A stretch of 64,000 nt of DNA from Vibrio tubiashii (GCF_028551255.1 NZ_CP117029.1:1612001-1676000), one strand, 5' to 3'. Shown: positions 1 to 9,521, counted from the stretch's first letter. A program made the numbers and translations. The notes: generated from the letters alone by a model not told the origin.

Positions 1-692
1 ACGTGGAAGAAGAAAGGCAGGACGAAAATCAGCCCTAAGCCGTAGAACATCATACCAACAACAAACATGACTGAGACAACAGAATATATTCCAGCTAGAA
101 CGAAGATCTTCTTGTTGACTGCGCGAAGCGATAAAAGCAGAGATTGCATCGGTGGTACCTGCTTTTCACAAATCAGAAGAATGGAGTTGGTAAATGCCAG
201 AGATAGGTAGAGAGATAGCAACGGGAAAATCATCCCTGCTATACCTTGTAACAGCAAGCTAAACAAGGTGGCTAGAATGACTGGCACTGTGTACTGCAGG
301 CCCTTACCAATATGACGAGGCTTGGTCATTAGACCGGCGGCATGGCTCATTGCCATTAAAGAAATCCCTGCATAAATCGGGGCGCTAATCACTTCGTAGC
401 TAAAGTTTGCCACCATGATCGCGTTGAAGATGCTTGGATCAAAGGCGTCTGGATTGGTAACGGCATCAATAATGATCCCCGGGTTACCTAACTGCAATTT
501 AAGCGCGATGTAGAAAATAGCCAATTGCAGTACGATCAGCACCACTATCGCTGGAGAAAAAGAAAGGAAGTGCTTTACTGTGTGTTGCCAAGCCTCCTTA
601 AAGACCTCGCCGGCTTTAAGTTCGTAGTCGCCCGAAAGTGCACGCTCTACGCTGCCACCTAAGTTGAAGTCTTTTTCAATGTCATTATTCAT
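1..692 (-). CDS. Unrecognised multi-span membrane protein, 3' end missing
   Basis: The reading frame is open from an ATG at 692 (MNNDIEKDF) to the window edge, giving 230 residues with no stop, so the C-terminus lies outside. After a polar N-terminus of about 45 residues come several hydrophobic segments, about residues 46-67, 95-110, 133-175 and 198-230, so it is an inner-membrane protein. I do not recognise the family with certainty; it resembles conserved Vibrio membrane proteins of unknown function. It is divergent from the pot operon. The ribosome site before the ATG is weak, so the start is not certain. Confidence 0.8.
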   Translation of the reverse strand, partial: MNNDIEKDFNLGGSVERALSGDYELKAGEVFKEAWQHTVKHFLSFSPAIVVLIVLQLAIFYIALKLQLGNPGIIIDAVTNPDAFDPSIFNAIMVANFSYEVISAPIYAGISLMAMSHAAGLMTKPRHIGKGLQYTVPVILATLFSLLLQGIAGMIFPLLSLYLSLAFTNSILLICEKQVPPMQSLLLSLRAVNKKIFVLAGIYSVVSVMFVVGMMFYGLGLIFVLPFFFH

Positions 693-1053
693 TCTTGAAT
701 CCAGTGCCTGATTTGACAATAACCAAGCTAACTTGTTGATAAAAATTGGCTTCATTATACGTCAACCAAACTCAGTCTAAAATCGGATCTCGCCTTGCTG
801 CTTGCTTTATCGACTGTTTGGTTGATAATTAACCACTAAACGCATCGTATCAGTATAGATATCTGACTCAGAAATAAAGGAAATTCTCCTCTGAATGCGC
901 GGTTTATTTAGCATACAGAGAGTATGGTAAGGAATGTTTACTTTTACCTGCAAAAATTTTTCTGTTTCAGAATAAGAAAATGCTTTGAATTCACAATTTT
1001 GGTGATTATGATGCGCGCCTCGAATTTGTGTAACGACGGGTCATTTCAAATCA
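693..1053. other. Intergenic region between divergent membrane protein gene and potA
   Basis: The 361 bp contain no convincing gene. The sequence is AT-rich. The only element I can support is the potA promoter candidate near the right end. There is a short GGTT/AACC dyad near 820-835 of unknown meaning. Confidence 0.6.
985..1012 (+). promoter_or_regulatory. Candidate sigma-70 promoter of potABC
   Basis: TTGAAT at 985-990 and TATGAT at 1007-1012 are separated by 16 bp. Transcription would start near 1019, which gives a leader of about 35-60 nt depending on which potA start is used. Identified by eye against the TTGACA/TATAAT consensus. Confidence 0.5.
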
Positions 1054-2196
1054 GTGACCAAGGTGGGAGAAAAACAGACGTTGAACGCTAAACAAGATGC
1101 AGGAAAACCAGTAGTTAAACTGACTGGAATTAGCAAAAGTTTCGATGGTAAGGAGATCATCGCAAATCTTAACCTTGATGTTAATCATGGTGAGTTTCTA
1201 ACGATTTTGGGTCCTTCTGGTTGTGGTAAAACAACCGTGTTGAGGATGATTGCCGGTTTTGAAACCGCAGATAAAGGCGAAATTATTCTTGCTGACCAAA
1301 ACGTAACTCAAGTTCCTGCTGAGCAAAGGCATGTAAACACTGTATTCCAGAGTTATGCACTCTTCCCTCATATGACGGTTTTTGAAAACGTGGCTTTTGG
1401 CTTGCGCATGCAAAAAGTGCCATCTGACGATATTGAACCTCGCGTAATGGAAGCATTACGTATGGTTCGTCTTGAAAAAATGGCACAGCGTAAACCTCAC
1501 CAATTATCTGGTGGTCAACAGCAACGTATTGCTATTGCACGTGCCGTTGTCAACAAACCAAAAGTGTTGCTGCTTGATGAATCTTTATCTGCACTAGATT
1601 ACAAACTGCGTAAACAGATGCAGATCGAACTGAAGCAACTGCAGCGTCAGCTAGGTATTACCTTTATTTTTGTTACTCACGATCAGGAAGAAGCCCTTTC
1701 GATGTCAGACCGCATCATTGTTATGCGTGACGGCGTGGTTGAGCAAGACGGCTCTCCGCGTGAGATTTACGAAGAGCCGAAAAACCTATTTGTTGCGCGT
1801 TTTATTGGTGAAATCAACGTGTTCAACGCCACCATGATTGAACGTATCGATGAGAAACGTATTCGTGCTGAGATTGAAGGTGTTGAGTCGGTGGTTTACT
1901 ACGATAAACCAGCCGCTAGCGGTGACAAACTGCAAGTACTACTTCGCCCAGAAGACTTACGTATCGAAGAGATTAAAGAGTCTGAGCAGAAAGGCATTGT
2001 CGGTCACGTTACTGAGCGCACCTATAAAGGTATGACCTTAGATTCGGTGATTGAGCTTGAATCTGGTATGCGAGTTATGGTGAGCGAATTCTTCAACGAA
2101 GACGATCCTGATGTGGACCACTCTCTAGGTCAAAAAGTGGCGATCACTTGGGTTGAAAGTTGGGAGGTCGTACTCAATGAAAGCCAAGAAGTTTAG
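1054..2196 (+). CDS. potA: Spermidine/putrescine ABC transporter ATPase PotA
   Basis: Cytoplasmic ATPase subunit that powers polyamine import through PotB/PotC. Walker A GPSGCGKT is at residues 53-60, the Q-loop region follows, the signature LSGGQQQR is at about 151-158, Walker B VLLLDES is at about 171-177, and a C-terminal TOBE-type regulatory region ends the protein. The length of 380 aa is usual for PotA. The GTG at 1054 is the longest start; GTG at 1063 or TTG at 1081 are possible alternatives, and the conserved fold begins only after residue 18. Its end overlaps the potB start by 20 bp, so the genes are translationally coupled in one operon. Confidence 0.95.
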   Translation: MTKVGEKQTLNAKQDAGKPVVKLTGISKSFDGKEIIANLNLDVNHGEFLTILGPSGCGKTTVLRMIAGFETADKGEIILADQNVTQVPAEQRHVNTVFQSYALFPHMTVFENVAFGLRMQKVPSDDIEPRVMEALRMVRLEKMAQRKPHQLSGGQQQRIAIARAVVNKPKVLLLDESLSALDYKLRKQMQIELKQLQRQLGITFIFVTHDQEEALSMSDRIIVMRDGVVEQDGSPREIYEEPKNLFVARFIGEINVFNATMIERIDEKRIRAEIEGVESVVYYDKPAASGDKLQVLLRPEDLRIEEIKESEQKGIVGHVTERTYKGMTLDSVIELESGMRVMVSEFFNEDDPDVDHSLGQKVAITWVESWEVVLNESQEV

Positions 2197-3037
2197 TCTT
2201 CAGAACGCGATCATCACGTTAATCGTAGGTTGGCTAACGCTTTTTGTATTGGTACCCAATCTAATGATCATTGGTACCAGTTTCCTAACTCGTGATGAAG
2301 CAAACTTAATCGAGATGACTTTCACGTTGGATAACTATATCCGCTTGATGGATCCTCTCTACGCCAAAGTGCTTTGGCATTCATTCTACATGGCGATTAT
2401 TGCGACCTTGCTATGTTTAGTGATTGGCTACCCATTTGCCTATATCGTGGCGAAAATGCCAGAGAAGTGGCGTCCGGTAATGTTGTTTTTGGTGATTGTG
2501 CCATTTTGGACTAACTCACTGATCCGCACTTACGGTTTGAAGATTGTGCTAGGTACTCAAGGCATTCTGAATAAATCTCTGATGGCGATGGAAATCATCG
2601 ATAAGCCAGTGCGCTTAATGTACACAGAGACGGCGGTAATGATTGGTTTGGTTTACATTCTACTGCCATTTATGATTTTGCCGCTTTACTCTGCGATAGA
2701 GAAGTTAGATCACACCTATTTAGAAGCAGCAAAGGACTTAGGAGCGAACAAGTTTCAGACATTCACTAAGGTGATTCTACCGCTTACGATGCCAGGTATT
2801 ATTGGTGGCTGTTTGCTAGTGCTACTCCCTGCCCTTGGCATGTTCTATATCTCTGATCTACTTGGCGGGGCGAAGAACTTGCTGATTGGTAATGTGATTA
2901 AGAGCCAAGTGCTGAATGCCCGAGATTGGCCGTTTGGCGCGGCGACCAGTATTGCTCTGACCATCGCGATGGCGATTATGCTATACGCCTACTATCGCGC
3001 GGGTAAGTTATTGAATAAGAAAGTGGAGCTAGACTAA
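2177..3037 (+). CDS. potB: Spermidine/putrescine ABC permease PotB
   Basis: Inner-membrane permease subunit of the polyamine importer, 286 aa with about six transmembrane helices. The EAA loop that contacts PotA is visible as [14 protein letters not shown] near residue 190. I chose ATG 2177 ([11 protein letters not shown]), which has a GGGAGGT ribosome site, over an upstream in-frame start at 2153 that lies deep inside potA. The stop overlaps the potC start (TAATG). Confidence 0.94.
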   Translation: MKAKKFSLQNAIITLIVGWLTLFVLVPNLMIIGTSFLTRDEANLIEMTFTLDNYIRLMDPLYAKVLWHSFYMAIIATLLCLVIGYPFAYIVAKMPEKWRPVMLFLVIVPFWTNSLIRTYGLKIVLGTQGILNKSLMAMEIIDKPVRLMYTETAVMIGLVYILLPFMILPLYSAIEKLDHTYLEAAKDLGANKFQTFTKVILPLTMPGIIGGCLLVLLPALGMFYISDLLGGAKNLLIGNVIKSQVLNARDWPFGAATSIALTIAMAIMLYAYYRAGKLLNKKVELD

Positions 3038-3807
3038 TGGGACGTACAGTTAGATTTAGCTTTATGACCTTGGTATATGCGTTTTTGTATCTACCAATCG
3101 TTGTGTTGATCGTTAACTCATTTAATGCCAATAAATTTGGAATGAAATGGGGTGGCTTTACCACTAAGTGGTACGAAACCTTAGTTAACAACGACAGTTT
3201 AATGCAGGCTGCTTGGCATTCACTTAATGTCGCGGTGTTATCTGCTACTGCTGCAACCATTATTGGTAGCTTAACCGCGGTTGCCCTCTTCCGTTATTCA
3301 TTTAAAGGAAAAGGTGCAGTTAACGGCATGTTGTTCGTGGTTATGATGTCACCGGACATTGTGATGGCGATTTCATTGCTAGCGTTGTTCTTAGTACTTG
3401 GTGCTCAACTGGGCTTCTTTACGCTATTAATCGCGCATATCACCTTCTGTTTGCCGTTTGTCGTAGTGACGGTATACAGCCGCTTGAATGGCTTTGACGT
3501 GAAGATGCTAGAAGCAGCGAAAGACTTAGGTGCAAGCGAGTGGGTTATTCTAAAACAGATTATTCTACCGCTCGCTAAACCTGCAGTCGCTGCGGGCTGG
3601 CTATTGAGCTTTACCCTGTCTCTGGACGACGTGATTATTAGTTCGTTCGTGACTGGGCCAACTTATGAAATTTTACCATTGAAGATTTACTCAATGGTTA
3701 AAGTGGGTATTTCGCCGGAGGTGAATGCTCTTGCAACGGTTATGTTGATTGTCTCTTTGGTTTTGGTAATAGCGTCTCAGCTACTTGCCAGAGAAAAAGT
3801 GAAATAG
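3037..3807 (+). CDS. potC: Spermidine/putrescine ABC permease PotC
   Basis: Second permease subunit of the polyamine importer, 256 aa with six predicted helices. The EAA motif [17 protein letters not shown] is near residue 155. It starts at the ATG overlapping the potB stop by one base. A hairpin terminator follows, so the binding-protein genes downstream are probably transcribed partly or wholly from their own promoters. Confidence 0.94.
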   Translation: MGRTVRFSFMTLVYAFLYLPIVVLIVNSFNANKFGMKWGGFTTKWYETLVNNDSLMQAAWHSLNVAVLSATAATIIGSLTAVALFRYSFKGKGAVNGMLFVVMMSPDIVMAISLLALFLVLGAQLGFFTLLIAHITFCLPFVVVTVYSRLNGFDVKMLEAAKDLGASEWVILKQIILPLAKPAVAAGWLLSFTLSLDDVIISSFVTGPTYEILPLKIYSMVKVGISPEVNALATVMLIVSLVLVIASQLLAREKVK

Positions 3808-3827
3808 AAATCTGCATGTAATCACGA

Positions 3828-3857
3828 AACAGAATGGCAGAAAGTCATTCTGTTTTT
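3828..3857 (+). terminator. Hairpin terminator or attenuator after potC
   Basis: AACAGAATG and CATTCTGTT form a 9-bp stem around a 9-nt loop and are followed by TTTC. It separates potABC from the first potD gene and may set a lower or independent level for the binding proteins. Confidence 0.7.
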
Positions 3858-3924
3858 CTATCTAGTGCCGATTAGCGCGACATCCTTAGCGCGAAAGGCA
3901 ACGTTTGGTTTGGAGCTAACGTAA

Positions 3925-4959
3925 ATGAAAAAATGGGCTACTTTCTTAGCTGGTAGTGCATGTGCGCTTTCCCTGTTCTCTGGTTCAGTGGCAGCGGACG
4001 AAAACAAAGAACTCGTCTTTATGAACTGGGGACCTTACATCAACAGTAATATCCTTGAACAGTTCACCAAAGAAACGGGTATTAAGGTTATCTACTCAAC
4101 TTATGAGTCTAACGAGACCTTATACGCGAAGCTAAAAACGCATAACAAAGGTTACGACTTAGTTGTGCCTTCAACCTACTTCGTAGCGAAAATGCGCGAT
4201 GAAGGTATGCTGCAAAAAATCGACAAATCTAAGTTGTCTAACTTCGACAACCTAGATAAAAACTACCTAGATAAGCCGTTCGATCCAAATAACGACTACT
4301 CTATCCCACATGTTGTTGCGATTACAGGTCTAGCGGTCAATGCCGATATGTACGATCCTAATGACTTTACAAGCTGGGCTGACTTATGGAACCCAGAGCT
4401 TGAAGGTCAACTAATGTTGATGGACGACACGCGCGAAGTGTTTCATATTGCACTACGTAAACTGGGTTACTCAGGTAACTCAACCGATCCTAAGCAGATT
4501 GATGAAGCGTACACAGAACTGCAAAAGCTAATGCCAAACGTATTGGTGTTTAACTCTGACAACCCAGGTGCACCATACATGTCTGGTGAAGTTGGCGTTG
4601 GTATGCTGTGGAACGGCTCAGCGGCAGCAGCGCAAAACGAAGGCATGAACCTTAAATTAGTGTTCCCGAAAGAAGGCGGCATTGGTTGGGTAGATAACTT
4701 TGCTATATCTTCAGGCGCAACGAACGTAGAAGCGGCACACAAGATGATCGATTTCTTACTCCGCCCTGAAATCGCTGAGCAAATCTCTCGTGACACCGGT
4801 TATCTAACCGCGGTTGCAGAGTCAAACGCGAAGTTTAAGGATGTTGCGCCGCTATTCCCTTCTCAAGAAGATTTGGATCGCGTTGAATGGCAAGACTCAG
4901 TCGGTGATTTAACCGTTAAGTACGAAGAGTATTTCTTGAAACTCAAAGCAGGACAGTAA
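3925..4959 (+). CDS. potD: PotD-like polyamine-binding protein, divergent paralogue
   Basis: Periplasmic solute-binding protein, 344 aa, with a signal peptide ending near AVAADE (cut around residue 24). It is clearly PotD-like: GIKVIYSTYESNE, DLVVPSTYFV, LMDDTREVFHIAL and MLWNGSA are conserved. It departs from the E. coli PotD pattern, as I remember it, at ligand-pocket segments. NWTEY is NWGPY here, the YIWGATG stretch is HVVAITG, and FWMDSLAIP is GWVDNFAIS. Its partner 190 bp downstream keeps the standard residues. V. cholerae also has two potD genes. Ligand preference of this copy is therefore uncertain. A strong terminator follows the gene. Confidence 0.88.
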   Translation: MKKWATFLAGSACALSLFSGSVAADENKELVFMNWGPYINSNILEQFTKETGIKVIYSTYESNETLYAKLKTHNKGYDLVVPSTYFVAKMRDEGMLQKIDKSKLSNFDNLDKNYLDKPFDPNNDYSIPHVVAITGLAVNADMYDPNDFTSWADLWNPELEGQLMLMDDTREVFHIALRKLGYSGNSTDPKQIDEAYTELQKLMPNVLVFNSDNPGAPYMSGEVGVGMLWNGSAAAAQNEGMNLKLVFPKEGGIGWVDNFAISSGATNVEAAHKMIDFLLRPEIAEQISRDTGYLTAVAESNAKFKDVAPLFPSQEDLDRVEWQDSVGDLTVKYEEYFLKLKAGQ

Positions 4960-4986
4960 CCTTCCACTAGGTTATTGACGGAATGT

Positions 4987-5016
4987 AAAAATAGGTAGCA
5001 GTAGCTACCTATTTTT
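4987..5016 (+). terminator. Intrinsic terminator between the two potD genes
   Basis: Thirteen-base complementary arms AAAAATAGGTAGC and GCTACCTATTTTT around a 4-nt loop, with the T-run built into the second arm and followed by GTTTT. The second potD therefore needs its own promoter. Confidence 0.85.
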
Positions 5017-5145
5017 GTTTTGGCTGATATACTTACCCGTTGCTAGGTTTGTCGCTACGACAAGCAAGTTTAATAATCATGTTTTTTCAGAGTACTCAGT
5101 TCGGAGTGACTGTGTGCTGATAAACACAGATAAAACGGAAAACCA

Positions 5146-6183
5146 ATGAAAAGTAAATTCTACGCAAGCGCACTATGTGCTGCGACGCTATTCGCTGCGC
5201 CGGCAATGGCCGCTGATCAAGAGCTTTATTTCTACAACTGGTCTGAATACATTCCAAATGAAGTTCTTGAAGACTTTACAAAAGAAACTGGAATTAAAGT
5301 TATCTACTCAACTTACGAGTCTAACGAAAGCATGTACGCCAAGCTTAAGACTCAAGGTTCTGGTTACGATCTAGTAGTACCGTCTACTTACTTTGTCTCT
5401 AAGATGCGTAAAGAAGGTATGTTGCAGCAAATCGATAAGACGAAACTTACGCACTTTGCTGACTTGGATACCAACTTCTTAAACAAACCTTTTGATCCAA
5501 ACAACAACTACTCTATCCCTTACATTTGGGGTGCGACAGGCATTGGTATCAACTCTGACATGCTCGATAAATCATCAGTGACTAAGTGGGATGATTTCTG
5601 GGATAGCAAGTGGGAAGGTCAACTCATGCTGATGGATGATTCACGTGAAGTTTTCCATATTGCACTGACTAAACTAGGTTACTCGCCAAATACGACTAAC
5701 CCAGACGAAATCAAAGCCGCTTACGAAGAGCTGAAAAAACTGATGCCTAACGTATTAGTGTTTAACTCTGACTTCCCAGCGAACCCATATCTAGCAGGTG
5801 AAGTGTCACTAGGTATGCTTTGGAATGGTTCAGCTTACATGGCTCGCCAAGAAGGTGCATCGATCGACATCGTATGGCCAGAAAAAGGCGCTATCTTCTG
5901 GATGGACAGTCTAGCGATTCCAGCAGAAGCGAAAAACGTCGAAGCAGCACATAAGATGATCGACTTCCTACTTCGCCCAGAAAACGCAGCTAAGATTGCA
6001 CTAGAGATTGGTTACCCAACTCCAGTTGCAACAGCTCATAAGCTACTACCTGAAGAGTTTGCGAATGATCCAAGCATCTTCCCTCCTCAAGAAGTGATGG
6101 ATAGCGGTACATGGCAAGATGAAGTGGGTGAAGCAAGTGTGCTTTATGACGAGTACTTCCAAAAGCTAAAAGTTGATAACTAA
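5146..6183 (+). CDS. potD: Spermidine/putrescine-binding protein PotD (canonical copy)
   Basis: Periplasmic binding protein, 345 aa, with a signal peptide cut after PAMA (about residue 22). It delivers polyamine to PotABC. It keeps the segments of E. coli PotD that line the ligand site: NWSEYIP, IPYIWGATG, DDSREVF, LWNGSA, FWMDSLAIP and GYPTP. It is close in sequence to the preceding gene but is better conserved at the pocket. By position it should correspond to the V. cholerae copy required for spermidine uptake and linked to biofilm control; I am unsure of the V. cholerae numbering. It is flanked by terminators on both sides, so it is probably transcribed alone. Confidence 0.92.
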   Translation: MKSKFYASALCAATLFAAPAMAADQELYFYNWSEYIPNEVLEDFTKETGIKVIYSTYESNESMYAKLKTQGSGYDLVVPSTYFVSKMRKEGMLQQIDKTKLTHFADLDTNFLNKPFDPNNNYSIPYIWGATGIGINSDMLDKSSVTKWDDFWDSKWEGQLMLMDDSREVFHIALTKLGYSPNTTNPDEIKAAYEELKKLMPNVLVFNSDFPANPYLAGEVSLGMLWNGSAYMARQEGASIDIVWPEKGAIFWMDSLAIPAEAKNVEAAHKMIDFLLRPENAAKIALEIGYPTPVATAHKLLPEEFANDPSIFPPQEVMDSGTWQDEVGEASVLYDEYFQKLKVDN

Positions 6184-6210
6184 CAACTTTAGAGAACAGT
6201 TATATACTTA

Positions 6211-6237
6211 AAGAGCGGCAAGAAGCCGCTCTTTTTT
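6211..6237 (+). terminator. Intrinsic terminator after second potD
   Basis: AAGAGCGGC / GCCGCTCTT stem with a 5-nt loop followed by TTTT. It marks the end of the polyamine transport block. Confidence 0.9.
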
Positions 6238-6278
6238 GTATTTGAGAGCCCCCTCTTAACGTTAGCTAAGGATAAGCG

Positions 6279-7061
6279 ATGAAAAGAAGGTATAGAGTCA
6301 TACTGGTCATATTATGCCTGCTGTTTGCCATTTCTACGCTTATCGCGTTTTTAACCCACAGCGATTACATCGATTCACGCAATGATGTGTGGTTTGAAAG
6401 CAATACCCTTTTTGTTCTTATCTTCATCTTTGTTATCTCTCGCAACACCATTCTCGATAATGGCTTTATCAAGTATGGCTTCTTACTGCTGATCTTTAAT
6501 CAAGCTTATGATGTCATCACTGAAATCACTTATCTCGATGTATTGTCCGACAAGTACGATCTTGTTGATACCATGATTGAAGACGGTACCTTACAAATTG
6601 CCTACCTGTTGATCGCGCTTGGTTTTACTAAGCTGATTAAACAAATCAATGATGAAGCCTGTATCGATGAGTTAACGGGTCTTTATAACCGCAAAAAACT
6701 CTCCTCGATTAGATTAAAGTTGTTTGATCTTATCTATATTGATCTTGATGGACTCAAATTGGTCAATGACACCAAAGGCCATGCGGTTGGGGACTTAATG
6801 ATTATTCGAGTGGCTCAAGCCATAAACCAAGTGTTAGGTAGACATGATCAAGCCTTTAGGATTGGTGGCGATGAATTTGTTATTGTGGTGAAACCCTCGC
6901 AAGGGGCGAAGTTTGTTGAAAAACTTAAACAAGAGCTGAAAGGTGAAAGTATTAAATTTAGCTACGGCATAGAATTAACCAATATCGACGAGCTTGGTCT
7001 TGCGCTTGAAAAAACCGATCAAGCCATGTATCGAATGAAAAACTCCCAACGCAAGCGTTGA
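6279..7061 (+). CDS. Membrane-bound diguanylate cyclase (GGDEF)
   Basis: 260 aa. The N-terminal half holds about four hydrophobic segments (residues 8-26, 44-58, 67-82, 107-120) and no recognised sensory domain. The GGDEF domain follows: DELTGLYNRKK, DLDGLKLVND with metal-binding Asp, and an intact active site RIGGDEF near residue 200. The protein should make cyclic di-GMP at the inner membrane. No inhibitory RxxD site is evident before GGDEF. It lies directly after the polyamine transporter but beyond a terminator, so co-regulation is only suggested by position. Polyamines and cyclic di-GMP both control Vibrio biofilms. Confidence 0.88.
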   Translation: MKRRYRVILVILCLLFAISTLIAFLTHSDYIDSRNDVWFESNTLFVLIFIFVISRNTILDNGFIKYGFLLLIFNQAYDVITEITYLDVLSDKYDLVDTMIEDGTLQIAYLLIALGFTKLIKQINDEACIDELTGLYNRKKLSSIRLKLFDLIYIDLDGLKLVNDTKGHAVGDLMIIRVAQAINQVLGRHDQAFRIGGDEFVIVVKPSQGAKFVEKLKQELKGESIKFSYGIELTNIDELGLALEKTDQAMYRMKNSQRKR

Positions 7062-7069
7062 GAGTTTAG
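7036..7069 (-). terminator. Hairpin between convergent GGDEF gene and cobB
   Basis: AACTCCCAACGC / GCGTTGAGAGTT with one mismatch and a 2-nt loop. Read leftward it ends in TTTTTC, so it can terminate cobB transcription. It overlaps the last codons of the GGDEF gene. Confidence 0.5.
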
Positions 7070-7078
7070 TGAACATTA

Positions 7079-7816
7079 CTAAGCGTGCTTTACGTTTGGC
7101 TGCTGGAGACCCAAGATCTCTTCGACTAGTTTGGGCACCTCTATACTCGCTCTGCCGTAACGTTTCTCTTCGAACTCACTTTCAACGGCACTCGGCTCAA
7201 GGTTGATTTCTATCGTGTGCGCACCATGCATTTTAGCGTCATGGACAAAGCCAGCCGCAGGATAGACCACCCCAGATGTGCCGATTGATACGAATAGGTC
7301 TGCGGCTTCAAGCGAGGCATAAATATCGCCCATTCTTAGCGGCATCTCTCCAAACCACACCACATGAGGTCGCATTTGTGAAGGGATCTGACAGCAATGA
7401 CAAAGATCGCCCGTCTTAATCTCACCCTTTTCCTCAATGACTTGATTTGATTCACTACAGCGCGATTTAAGCAACTCACCATGCATATGAATGACATTGC
7501 TACTTCCTCCACGCTCATGAAGGTTGTCGATGTTTTGCGTGATAATGGTGACCGTTCCTTCGAGTTGCTCTTCAAGTTGACCAAGCGCAATATGAGCGGC
7601 ATTTGGCTCAATGGAAGGATCTTGCAGCCCTAGGCGGCGCTGGTTGTAAAAGTCTTGAACCAAATCAGGATTACGCTCGAAGCCTTCTGGAGTGGCAACA
7701 TCCTCGATTCGATGGTTTTCCCACAAACCGTCTTGAGCACGGAAAGTTTGGATACCTGACTCAGCAGAGATTCCAGCTCCAGTTAAGATAACGACATTAC
7801 GATACGGGAAATTCAT
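7079..7816 (-). CDS. cobB: NAD-dependent protein deacylase CobB (sirtuin)
   Basis: Cytoplasmic sirtuin that removes acetyl and succinyl groups from lysines using NAD, for example on acetyl-CoA synthetase. Seen in the 245 aa: the NAD-binding [14 protein letters not shown] (13-26), TQNIDNLH (93-100), the catalytic His in HMHGE (about 112), a zinc cysteine cluster (C120, C139, C141/C142) and RPHVVWFGE. The Y/R substrate pocket typical of class III desuccinylases lies in [14 protein letters not shown] and fits CobB. Its start has an AAGGAAGTA ribosome site. It is monocistronic between convergent and same-strand neighbours. Confidence 0.96.
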   Translation of the reverse strand: MNFPYRNVVILTGAGISAESGIQTFRAQDGLWENHRIEDVATPEGFERNPDLVQDFYNQRRLGLQDPSIEPNAAHIALGQLEEQLEGTVTIITQNIDNLHERGGSSNVIHMHGELLKSRCSESNQVIEEKGEIKTGDLCHCCQIPSQMRPHVVWFGEMPLRMGDIYASLEAADLFVSIGTSGVVYPAAGFVHDAKMHGAHTIEINLEPSAVESEFEEKRYGRASIEVPKLVEEILGLQQPNVKHA

Positions 7817-7940
7817 ACTACTTCCTTGTTAGTGTTCTTGAGATTAGCTTAGCATCGACTCTCCCTCTTCCCTAGCGCTGCAAGTTAGACCATGGTCGAA
7901 ATATGCAATGTTTTACCTAGTTTTTGTGAGGTTAAACAAA

Positions 7941-7964
7941 AAGGCAGCCAACTTGGGCTGCCTT
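7941..7964 (-). terminator. Intrinsic terminator after amtB
   Basis: AAGGCAGCC / GGCTGCCTT stem with a 6-nt loop. Read leftward it is followed by a T-rich run (TTTTGTTT), so it ends the amtB transcript. Confidence 0.85.
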
Positions 7965-7985
7965 ATCTATTGAGTGAACGAAAGA

Positions 7986-9206
7986 TTAGTCTTCATTTGT
8001 GGCTGAAATTTTATGAATGGCTAAGTCTGCACCGTTAAACTCATCTTCTTCTGATAAACGTAAACCAGACACTTTATCGATAACTCCGTAGACTATGAGC
8101 GCGCCAATCACTGCGATGGAAATGCCTGCAATAGTGCCAAGTAGTTGAACGGTAAAACTCACGCCCCCTAAGCCCCCTAGCGCGCTTTGACCAAAGATTC
8201 CTGCGGCGATTCCACCCCACGCCCCGCAAACGCCATGTAAAGGCCACACGCCAAGCACATCATCAATCTTGGTTTTGTTTTGGAGGTAGGTAAACAGATA
8301 AACAAACAGCGCCCCCGCAACACCGCCAGTAATGAGCGAGCCGATAGGATGCATAAGGTCAGAACCGGCACAAATCGCTACAAGTCCTGCTAAAGGACCG
8401 TTATGAATAAAGCCCGGGTCGTTTTTACCCGCGATAAGCGCTGCAACAATACCGCCAACCATCGCCATCAATGAGTTCATGGCAACTAGCCCGCTGATAC
8501 CATTCAATGTTTGCGCTGACATCACATTAAAGCCAAACCAGCCGACACAGAGAATCCATGCGCCCAATGCCAAAAATGGGATGTTCGAAGGTGCGAAGTT
8601 GGTGTGTTTCCCTGCTCTAATACGCCCTTTACGCATACCTAGGAAGATAACGGCAACTAATGCTATCCAACCGCCAACGCCATGTACCACGACGGAACCA
8701 GCGAAGTCATGGAAGCCATAACCAAATTGCGCCTCAAACCAAGCTTGCAAGCCAAAGTTTCCATTCCAGATCATGCCTTCAAATACCGGATAAACTAATC
8801 CGACCGTAAAGAATGTGGCGACTAAGATAGGATAAAAACGTGCACGCTCAGCGATACCACCAGAAACAATGGCAGGAATAGCAGCAGCAAAAGTAAGTAG
8901 GAAGAAGAACTTGACTAACTCGTATCCGTTACCCTGTGACAAAGTTTGAGCGTCTGCGAAAAAGTTAGCACCATACGCGACCCAATAGCCAATAAAGAAG
9001 TAAGCAAGTGCTGAAATACCAAAGTCAGCAAGGATTTTGACTAACGCGTTAACTTGGTTTTTATGCCTTACTGTACCAACTTCCAAAAAGGCAAAGCCAG
9101 CGTGCATTAAGAACACCATGATGGCGCCAAGAAGAAGAAAAAGTGTGTCCGAACTTTGAGTCAGGGTTTGAACGGCTCCATGAACCTGACTTGCTGTTAC
9201 GCTCAT
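7986..9206 (-). CDS. amtB: Ammonium transporter AmtB
   Basis: Inner-membrane ammonium channel, 406 aa with about eleven helices. Conserved features are the Asp in FHDFAGSVVVHG, the pore twin histidines (VVVHGVGG and WPLHGVCGAWGG), and the N-terminal MHAGFAFLEVGTVR. I chose ATG 9206 (MSVTASQVHG), which has a GGAG ribosome site, and rejected a 33-residue basic extension up to 9305. No glnK (PII) gene is adjacent, which is a departure from the usual glnK-amtB pair. A sigma-54 promoter lies about 100 bp upstream, so nitrogen control through NtrC is expected. Confidence 0.95.
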   Translation of the reverse strand: MSVTASQVHGAVQTLTQSSDTLFLLLGAIMVFLMHAGFAFLEVGTVRHKNQVNALVKILADFGISALAYFFIGYWVAYGANFFADAQTLSQGNGYELVKFFFLLTFAAAIPAIVSGGIAERARFYPILVATFFTVGLVYPVFEGMIWNGNFGLQAWFEAQFGYGFHDFAGSVVVHGVGGWIALVAVIFLGMRKGRIRAGKHTNFAPSNIPFLALGAWILCVGWFGFNVMSAQTLNGISGLVAMNSLMAMVGGIVAALIAGKNDPGFIHNGPLAGLVAICAGSDLMHPIGSLITGGVAGALFVYLFTYLQNKTKIDDVLGVWPLHGVCGAWGGIAAGIFGQSALGGLGGVSFTVQLLGTIAGISIAVIGALIVYGVIDKVSGLRLSEEDEFNGADLAIHKISATNED

Positions 9207-9300
9207 TCGTATAAGTCTCCATTTTTGTTGTCGCGCACTTTTCCTGTGCGTCATATAACGTTGCTCACCACATTGGTGATATTGCTTGAAGCACTGATAC

Positions 9301-9316
9301 GGCAAGTTACATGCCA
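9301..9316 (-). promoter_or_regulatory. Sigma-54 promoter of amtB
   Basis: Read on the minus strand: TGGCATGTAACTTGCC, with GG and GC exactly ten bases apart as in the sigma-54 consensus TGGCAC-N5-TTGCW. Transcription would start near 9290. A CACC-TTT-GGTG dyad at about 9408-9417 and GCACCA at about 9445 may be NtrC-like sites, but they match poorly. Confidence 0.72.
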
Positions 9317-9474
9317 GTAGGTTATGATTCTATAAATTAGGACTAAGCTTATGAATAATAGATATTTTATCTAGTAGGCAGAAATCAGCCTAAGGAATCG
9401 GACGCACACCTTTGGTGAAGCACTGCACGGTTATGGGGATTAACGCACCAGACTGAGGCGGGTTATTGTGGTGC

Positions 9475-9502
9475 AAAAAAAAGCCCTGAATGTTCAGGGC
9501 TA
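9475..9502 (-). terminator. Intrinsic terminator of the FDH operon
   Basis: AGCCCTGAA / TTCAGGGCT stem with a 2-nt loop; read leftward it runs into eight T residues. It follows the last gene of the FDH block. Confidence 0.9.
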
Positions 9503-9521
9503 ATAAATATTAAGTTCAAAT

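Larger units (their letters stand above)
9207..9521. other. Intergenic region upstream of amtB
   Basis: No gene is supported. It holds the amtB sigma-54 promoter (9301-9316), weak NtrC-like half sites and, at its left-reading end, the terminator of the FDH operon (9475-9502). Confidence 0.6.

Noticed and set aside
9405..9450. NtrC-binding sites upstream of amtB
   Set aside because: CACC-TTT-GGTG and GCACCA pieces are present, but no full GCACC-N5-GGTGC match is seen; mentioned only as weak half sites.
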